The notes under the pieces: model-generated
Database searches by the model: none
What the model was told of the DNA's origin: nothing
The model's input: the letters and a program-made list of their open reading frames with translations, nothing else
Assembly: GCA_900755895.1 (NCBI GenBank)
Contig: CAAEIG010000102.1
Span: 1-64,000 of the forward strand
Direction: 5' to 3'
Source: Clostridia bacterium
GTDB taxonomy: Bacteria > Bacillota > Clostridia > Oscillospirales > Acutalibacteraceae
Length of the DNA stretch: 64,000 bases
Made by a program: the position numbers and the translations under genes
Shown here: piece by piece, positions 58,747 to 64,000 of the stretch
Numbering within the stretch: position 1 is the first letter of the stretch
How the letters are laid out: the number at the start of each line of letters is the position of its first letter

Positions 58747-59226
58747 TTATGCCCGAAAATCTGTTTTCATTTGGGAAGGCAAATCCACCTCAGGGGTTTC
58801 ATAACCGATAGCTCCCTGTAAAGGCGCTGCTCCAGATTGCTCCAAAAACTTCTCAATTTCATGAAGGTTCACTTCCAGAGAATTGCGAGCCACCTCAGCT
58901 GCAGCGTGATAGAGCTGATATTGAGATTGAATTTTTTCGCTGAGAGCTTTTGCTCTGCGCCGGCTGGGCTGTGGCGCCTGGCTGGCCAGTTGACTCAGCG
59001 GAGCCTGTGCAATTCCCAAATCCTCAGTCAGCTTTATACGTTTTTGCTCCAACCCACGCATCCCCAGAGATACGGCTTGTTCCTTTTTGATCACCTCGTT
59101 GAGGGTCATCAAGTCGTCATGCCGAACTGCATCCAGTTTCTGGTGGTTCAAAGCGGTGAGGGCTTCCAACTGCTGGCAGATCTCTTCCAGCAAATCCAGA
59201 TACGCTTCAAAAGAGGTTCCTGCCAC
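58747..59226 (-). CDS. flgN: Flagellar chaperone FlgN
   Basis: 159 residues, all-helical; the DLLEEICQQLEALTALNHQKLDAVRHDDLMTLNEVIKKEQAVSLGMRGLEQKR pattern is typical. Chaperone of FlgK and FlgL. Between flgM and flgK. Confidence 0.88.
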   Translation of the reverse strand: MAGTSFEAYLDLLEEICQQLEALTALNHQKLDAVRHDDLMTLNEVIKKEQAVSLGMRGLEQKRIKLTEDLGIAQAPLSQLASQAPQPSRRRAKALSEKIQSQYQLYHAAAEVARNSLEVNLHEIEKFLEQSGAAPLQGAIGYETPEVDLPSQMKTDFRA

Positions 59227-59229
59227 TGC

Positions 59230-59589
59230 TTAGCCCTCCTCTTCTGTTAGAAAGAGCATCCTGCCGGCAATGGCCATGGGATCCGGAACGTACTGTCCGG
59301 AAGCCACCTGCTGTTTCAGCCGCTGGATGTCCCCAGTAGTGTGGGCGGTGCGCACCTCTTGAGAGAGACGGCTCACCATCTCCTGATGAAAACGGCTGAC
59401 ACCTTCTGTTTTGCAGGAGAGCGTGATGGAATCGTATTGAGGGGTATGAGAGGCTTGAATACTGCTCTCCCGCTCTGTATGGTTTGGAAAATAGAGATTC
59501 GATGATGTGATATTCGAAATGCCGCTGGAACCAGTAGAGCCCAACAATGCTTTCACGTCCTTTCCGGGGAAGGCACTGTATGCCTTCAA
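59230..59589 (-). CDS. flgM: Anti-sigma-28 factor FlgM
   Basis: 119 residues. The C-terminal helices VSRFHQEMVSRLSQEVRTAHTTGDIQRLKQQVASGQYVPDPMAIAGRML match FlgM; the N-terminal 50 residues are disordered. It binds FliA and is exported once the hook is finished. Preceded by its own sigma-28 promoter. Confidence 0.88.
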   Translation of the reverse strand: MKAYSAFPGKDVKALLGSTGSSGISNITSSNLYFPNHTERESSIQASHTPQYDSITLSCKTEGVSRFHQEMVSRLSQEVRTAHTTGDIQRLKQQVASGQYVPDPMAIAGRMLFLTEEEG

Positions 59590-59604
59590 CCTGTCTTACT
59601 TATA

Positions 59605-59631
59605 ATATCGGCAAACTCCATGCAAAATTAA
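59605..59631 (-). promoter_or_regulatory. Sigma-28 promoter of the flgM operon
   Basis: Minus strand TTAA (59628-59631), exactly 15 bp, GCCGATAT (59605-59612, perfect -10). The -35 lies in the T tract of the cheB terminator. Confidence 0.82.
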
Positions 59632-59661
59632 GGAGCGACGGGATTTTTTTCCCGTCGCTCC
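59632..59661 (-). terminator. Terminator of the che operon
   Basis: GGAGCGACGGG (59632-59642) pairs with CCCGTCGCTCC (59651-59661), loop 8 nt. On the minus strand the stem is followed by TTAATTTT. Confidence 0.93.
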
Positions 59662-59678
59662 CATTGAGAAATGGTATT

Positions 59679-60734
59679 TCATGTAAGCGAATTGAGATGG
59701 CGAATCAGTAAGGAAGCAATGTTATCGCAAGATGCCTGGGTACAAACAGCACCAATTTTATAGGCTTCCATGGGCATTCCATACACCACGCAGGAGTCCT
59801 TATCCTGGCCGATGGTGTAAGCGCCCCGCTTGCGCATAGCCAACAGACCGTCAGCTCCATCGCGCCCCATACCGGTGAGGATAATTCCCACGGTTTTGCA
59901 CTGAACATTGTCTGCGATGGACCGGAAAAGCACATTGACAGAGGGCCGGTGACCGGACACCTTTTCTCCAGGCATACAGGAGAGAGTGTACTTGGAACCG
60001 ATACGCACCACTCTTGCTTGCAGGTCTGCAGGTGCCACTAGTGCCAGACCGGGATGAATCTCATCGCCATTTTTGGCCTCCCGCACCTCCATAGCGCAGA
60101 TACGGTTCAACCGTTCGGCATACATCTTTGTAAACCCGGGAGGCATGTGCTGAACAATCACCATTCCGGGGATGTCTGCGGGCAAGCGTTTCATCACTTC
60201 AAGAGTTGCCTCAGTCCCTCCAGTGGAGGCACCCAATCCCACAATCACCTGGGTGTTATGCCGCCGGGTTGGCGTTGCAATCACCGGATGGGGGAGGGGT
60301 GTGGTCAAGTTTTTAGGACACGGCCGCACCCGAGCATGGGAAGCGGCAATCACTTTTTGCACGAGAGTTGCTGCGAACTCTTCAGTGGAAGTGTGTTCCT
60401 CCGGCTTGCGGACAAAGTCCACAGCTCCGGCAGCCAAAGCGTCAAATACTCGCAAATTCAAAGAGGATACCAAAATCACTGGGACCGGATGCTGGGGCAA
60501 AAACTCTTTCAGAAAATCAATGCCGCTCAAACCGGGCATCTCCACATCCATGGTGACCACGTCGGGACGGAGATTGGGAATTTTTGTTTTGGCGTCCAAT
60601 GCGTTGACGGCGTAGCCCACCACTTCGATTTGAGGATTGCTTGACAGAGCTTTCATAATCATGCTGCGTGCCAGCATGGAGTCGTCCACAACCACTACTC
60701 GGATCTTTCCAGAAGCAGCGTTTTCCATTGTCAT
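59679..60734 (-). CDS. cheB: Chemotaxis methylesterase CheB
   Basis: 351 residues. Receiver domain (VVVDDSMLARSMI, Asp in VVTMDVEMPGL) and esterase domain with Ser (GASTGG), His (VQHMPPGFT) and Asp (TGMGRDGADG). Removes methyl groups from MCPs. Confidence 0.96.
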   Translation of the reverse strand: MTMENAASGKIRVVVVDDSMLARSMIMKALSSNPQIEVVGYAVNALDAKTKIPNLRPDVVTMDVEMPGLSGIDFLKEFLPQHPVPVILVSSLNLRVFDALAAGAVDFVRKPEEHTSTEEFAATLVQKVIAASHARVRPCPKNLTTPLPHPVIATPTRRHNTQVIVGLGASTGGTEATLEVMKRLPADIPGMVIVQHMPPGFTKMYAERLNRICAMEVREAKNGDEIHPGLALVAPADLQARVVRIGSKYTLSCMPGEKVSGHRPSVNVLFRSIADNVQCKTVGIILTGMGRDGADGLLAMRKRGAYTIGQDKDSCVVYGMPMEAYKIGAVCTQASCDNIASLLIRHLNSLT

Positions 60735-61582
60735 CAGCGCTCACCTCGTTTCTGATAAGTAGCCGGTGCAATGCGGGCATAGGGAGTGTTGGCGCTGAGA
60801 TTCTCTGAATAGCTGATGAGAAAATACCCGCCCGGCAGTGTGGCGTTATAAAAGCGGCGCACAAGGGCGTCTTTTGTAGGTTGATCAAAATAGATCATCA
60901 CATTGCGGCAAAAGATCACGTCAAATTTGCGCTTGAATTGAATGGGATCCATCAAGTTAAACGTGCGGAAAATCACATTTTGTTTGACTTGGGGGGTCAC
61001 CATCCAGGAACCGTCCTGTTGAGGGCGGAAATATTTTTTCTTCCAAGCGGCGGGCATATTGTCCGGGAGCTCATAAACGCCTTTCTGAGCAGAGGCCAAA
61101 GCCTGTGCAGAGATATCTGTGGCGAGAATACGGGTGTCCCAGTTGGCAGCCTGGTTGCCCAGATAATCAAATAAGTACATGGAGATGTTATAGGGCTCCT
61201 CCCCGGAGGAACACCCAGCGCTCCAGATAGCAAGGGTTTTATCCCGCTGATGCCGCCGAATAATCTCTGGGATGATTTGAGTGCGGAAGAGTTCCCAGTG
61301 ATCCATTTCCCGCATGAAAAAAGTATAGTTGGTAGTCAGCTTGTTGAGAACCAAAGTGAGTTCATCCTGATCTTTGGTGCTCAGCAGGTGATCCACAAAT
61401 TTGGAAAAACTGTCATAGCCACGCTGGCGAATGGCCGTGGAAAGACGGCCGACGATCAACTGGCGTTTTTTGGAGAGGTCGATTCCATAGTTTCCCTGGA
61501 TAAACCGGGCAAGCCGTTGGAAATCGGCGTCTGTAATAGCCAGAGGGGAGAACCGGGTTTCTCCATTACCCTGTTTAATCAT
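60734..61582 (-). CDS. cheR: Chemotaxis methyltransferase CheR
   Basis: 282 residues. N-terminal helical domain and SAM-binding motif LAIWSAGCSSGEEPYNISMYL; FDVIFCRNVMIYFD motif. Methylates MCP glutamates. Overlaps cheB by 1 bp and cheW by 8 bp. Confidence 0.96.
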   Translation of the reverse strand: MIKQGNGETRFSPLAITDADFQRLARFIQGNYGIDLSKKRQLIVGRLSTAIRQRGYDSFSKFVDHLLSTKDQDELTLVLNKLTTNYTFFMREMDHWELFRTQIIPEIIRRHQRDKTLAIWSAGCSSGEEPYNISMYLFDYLGNQAANWDTRILATDISAQALASAQKGVYELPDNMPAAWKKKYFRPQQDGSWMVTPQVKQNVIFRTFNLMDPIQFKRKFDVIFCRNVMIYFDQPTKDALVRRFYNATLPGGYFLISYSENLSANTPYARIAPATYQKRGER

Positions 61583-62033
61583 GGGACAACAGCTTCTGAC
61601 AGGCCAGCACCATCATTGTGCCGGAACCGTCGGGCAGAGAGCACATGCCGGATACAAACCGCTGATTGCTTTGAGGGGGAACGGGAACCAAAAGCTCCTT
61701 GGGAATGTCGATCATTTGGTCCACAGTATCCACCAGCAAGCCCAACTGAGTGCCGTCAATATTCAGAACGATGACCAGGCAATCTTCCCGGTCCTCCTTG
61801 CCCAGACGAGTGCGAATGTTCATGATGGGGATAATCTGACCCCGCAGATTGATGATGCCGCTCATATAGTCGGGCAGCATGGGCAAATGGGTGATGGTGT
61901 GGTTGGTGATAATCTCCACCACATATTCTGCATCCACCCCTAACTTTAGGCCGTCGGTGACGAAGATCAAATATTTGCTGGAATCGGTTTCCTCGACCAA
62001 TTCCTCTTCCTCGTAAATCGCTTCTTCATTCAT
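61575..62033 (-). CDS. cheW: Chemotaxis coupling protein CheW
   Basis: 152 residues. YLIFVTDGLKLGVDAEYVVEIITNHTITHLPMLPDYMSGIINLRGQIIPIMNIRTRLG is standard. Acidic N-terminal extension of about 20 residues. Joins receptors to CheA. Confidence 0.95.
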   Translation of the reverse strand: MNEEAIYEEEELVEETDSSKYLIFVTDGLKLGVDAEYVVEIITNHTITHLPMLPDYMSGIINLRGQIIPIMNIRTRLGKEDREDCLVIVLNIDGTQLGLLVDTVDQMIDIPKELLVPVPPQSNQRFVSGMCSLPDGSGTMMVLACQKLLSHD

Positions 62034-62067
62034 AGGATTCTGGATGCCTCCTTATTTTTCGCAAGAA

Positions 62068-64000
62068 TTAGAGCAGTCCCTGGGCGGCCTTATACAGGTT
62101 CAGCACGTCCAGAATGATACTGATGCTGCCATCGCCCAAAAGTGTGCAACCGTTGATGCCGTATTCCTTGATGTTAAAGCTGTTGAGATAGCTGGGCAGC
62201 TGCTTGACCACCACCTGCTGTTCTCCCAGCAGTTCATCCACGAACAGGCAGTAAGAGCATTCACCGGATTCCAACCACATGACAATGCCGTCGCTGATTT
62301 CAGTGCGGCCCTTTTCCAGCTGATAGACGTCTCTTGCCCGAACGATGGGGTAGAAGTTGTCGAGAATTTTAATCATCTCGCCGCCGGCAGAATCCAGTTC
62401 CACATCCTGGGAGGAAACCTTCAGGCTTTGGCGGATGTTGTTGATGGGAATGGTGAAAATGGAATCTCCCACGGAGACTTCCATGCCGTCCATAATGGAC
62501 ATGGTCAGCGGGATCTTGAGGATGGTGGTCATGCCCTTGCCGGGTTCGCTCTCCAGTTTGATGGTACCGCCCACCTCTTCGATGTTGCGTTTAACCACGT
62601 CCATGCCCACACCACGGCCGGAGAACTCAGTCACCTGGGTGTTGGTGGAGAAGCCGGGCAGCATGAGGAAATTCAAAATTTCCTTGTTGGAGTACTCCAT
62701 ATCAGGACTTGCCAAACCATTTTTAATGGCCTTATTCAAAACGCCTTCGTAGTTGACACCTTGACCGTCGTCCTGAATCTCAATGATGACTTCACTGCCG
62801 GTATCCCGGGCGGAGAGGATCACCTCGCCCACCGGGTCCTTGCCGGCCTTGATGCGATCTTCCTCATTGTCCTCGATGCCATGGTCCATGGAATTTCGGA
62901 TGATGTGCATGATGGGATCACCGATGCTGTCCACGATGGTTTTATCCACTTCAGTGTCCTCGCCCACCAAGGTCAGTTTGGCGCGCTTATTCAGCTTTTT
63001 GCTCATATCACGCACAATGCGGTTCATCTTTTGGAAGGTGCCCGAGACAGGGACCATCCGCAGGGACATGGCCACATCCTGCAGCTCGTCGGTGAGCTTG
63101 CGCAGCTGACGTGCGGATTTGGTGAACTGATCCAGATTCAGTCCCTTCAGATCGGGGGAAGATGTGACCATGCTTTCGGTAATGACGATTTCGCCCACCA
63201 GAGCATTGAGCTGATCCAACTTGTTCAAGTTCACGCTGATCAAGCTCTCCTTGGGATGCTGAGCAGAGGGGGTAGGCGTCCCAGCTTGAGGAGCCGGAGC
63301 CGCTTTGGGGGAAGGCTGAGCCGCAGGTTTTTCTGCAGCCTGCGCAGGAGCTTCCGGAGCGGGGGCGGGTTCAGGCTTGGGGGGAGCATCCTCTGTCTGA
63401 TAGGAACGCACAGAACCGGAAGTGGTCACAGTCTGAATGGCGTTGTCACGCTGTTCCTTGTCCTTGAAGAAGAGAGTGAAACCATGTTCAACAATCTGTT
63501 CCGCAGTGTCTTGATTGGTTTCCACGTCGGCAGGTTCAAAGGAAAAATCTCCCTCAGGACAGAAGTCCCGGATGGAGTTGACTATCATAAAGGAGCGCAG
63601 ATTCTCCATGCCGCAGCCCTCGTCGAACATCACGTGGAGGGAGTAGGGGAATTCTGCGTTTGTAGCCGTTGCCTGAGCGGCAGCATGGGGAGCGTCTTTG
63701 GAAGCGTCTGCCGGGGCACCTTTGGGGGCGTCTTTGGAAGTGTCCGTTTTTTCGCCCTTAATTTTAGCCATCAGGCTCTTAATATTTTCCAAAAGGGTGT
63801 CGATAGAATCATTGGGAGTTTCGCCTGATTCGATCTTTTCCACTTCGCTGCGGAAGTAGTCGATCGATTGAAACAGAAGATCGAACAGTGCCGGACGATC
63901 CTCTTCGGGAACCACATCCATGGTTTTGTCCCGGATGATGAAAAACAGGTCCTCCACTCGGTGGGCCACCGTTGCGGGGTTGTCAAACTCCATCATGGCG
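62068..64000 (-). CDS. cheA: Chemotaxis histidine kinase CheA, N-terminus beyond right edge
   Basis: The frame is open to base 64000, reading ...AMMEFDNPATVAHRVEDLFFIIRD, which is inside the Hpt domain just after the phospho-His; the ATG at 63996 is therefore internal. Visible domains in order: rest of Hpt, CheY-binding domain (about 105-190 after the edge), Ala/Pro-rich linker, dimerisation, ATPase (IMHIIRNSMDHGIE, DDGQGVN, GRGVGMDVV) and CheW-like domain at the C-terminus. Confidence 0.96.
   Translation of the reverse strand, partial: AMMEFDNPATVAHRVEDLFFIIRDKTMDVVPEEDRPALFDLLFQSIDYFRSEVEKIESGETPNDSIDTLLENIKSLMAKIKGEKTDTSKDAPKGAPADASKDAPHAAAQATATNAEFPYSLHVMFDEGCGMENLRSFMIVNSIRDFCPEGDFSFEPADVETNQDTAEQIVEHGFTLFFKDKEQRDNAIQTVTTSGSVRSYQTEDAPPKPEPAPAPEAPAQAAEKPAAQPSPKAAPAPQAGTPTPSAQHPKESLISVNLNKLDQLNALVGEIVITESMVTSSPDLKGLNLDQFTKSARQLRKLTDELQDVAMSLRMVPVSGTFQKMNRIVRDMSKKLNKRAKLTLVGEDTEVDKTIVDSIGDPIMHIIRNSMDHGIEDNEEDRIKAGKDPVGEVILSARDTGSEVIIEIQDDGQGVNYEGVLNKAIKNGLASPDMEYSNKEILNFLMLPGFSTNTQVTEFSGRGVGMDVVKRNIEEVGGTIKLESEPGKGMTTILKIPLTMSIMDGMEVSVGDSIFTIPINNIRQSLKVSSQDVELDSAGGEMIKILDNFYPIVRARDVYQLEKGRTEISDGIVMWLESGECSYCLFVDELLGEQQVVVKQLPSYLNSFNIKEYGINGCTLLGDGSISIILDVLNLYKAAQGLL

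Noticed and set aside
62044..63828. 594-codon plus-strand open frame over cheA
   Set aside because: Antisense to conserved CheA domains; no independent evidence of coding.
1..64000. CRISPR array or tRNA genes
   Set aside because: No regularly spaced repeats of CRISPR type and no tRNA cloverleaf were recognised other than the tRNA-like ends of tmRNA.

Overview
The window looks like a motile, Gram-positive, anaerobic gut Clostridia chromosome, most like Oscillospiraceae (inference). The grounds are the clostridial flagellar gene order with FliY, CheC/CheD and CheV, GGAGG-type ribosome sites, frequent GTG/TTG starts, and a capsid-bearing element with HK97-fold head genes.

Region 1 (1-13371) is an integrated capsid-encoding mobile element whose left end is outside the window. 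A minus-strand lysogeny arm (large serine recombinase, CI-type repressor) faces a plus-strand arm: Cro-like DUF739 protein, BRO-N antirepressor, an HTH/sigma-like protein, an HUH replication initiator, then a complete head and packaging set (gp10-like protein, portal, protease, HK97 capsid, connector, HNH/P-loop protein, small and large terminase, head closure, late regulator). No tail, holin or lysin gene is visible. The element abuts the encoded CCA end of the tmRNA gene. It resembles a capsid-forming phage satellite more than a whole prophage.

Region 2 (13372-14193) holds ssrA and smpB on the minus strand. Region 3 (14500-15899) is the most striking part. A complete tyrosine recombinase gene is followed by a 380-bp segment bounded by 19-bp perfect inverted repeats, each built like a recombinase core site (7-bp arms around a 6-bp spacer). 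A good sigma-A-type promoter inside points at flgB. I read this as an invertible flagellar switch (phase variation), apparently ON in this assembly.

Region 4 (15900-42327) is one long plus-strand flagellar and chemotaxis operon: flgB-flgC-fliE-fliF-fliG-fliH-fliI-fliJ-fliK-flgD-(TIGR02530)-flgE-flbD-motA-motB-fliM-fliY-cheY-fliO-fliP-fliQ-fliR-flhB-flhA-fliA-flgF-flgG-cheC-cheD-cheV-(EAL-HDOD). It includes the class-III sigma factor, so flipping the switch upstream would be expected to control the whole regulon. Several intercistronic gaps carry GC-rich hairpins.

Region 5 (42397-64000) mixes late and accessory motility genes: a minus-strand ParA/ComFB pair; plus-strand fliD-fliS-fliT from a sigma-28 promoter; a C39-type peptidase; a lone FtsE-like ATPase; a methyl-accepting chemotaxis protein; a lipoprotein; a lone ClpB-like AAA protein; and a bacteriohemerythrin. 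These are followed by minus-strand cheA-cheW-cheR-cheB and, from a second sigma-28 promoter, flgM-flgN-flgK-flgL-DUF6470-fliW-csrA-yjfB. cheA runs off the right edge. flhF, flhG, fliL and flagellin genes are not in the window.
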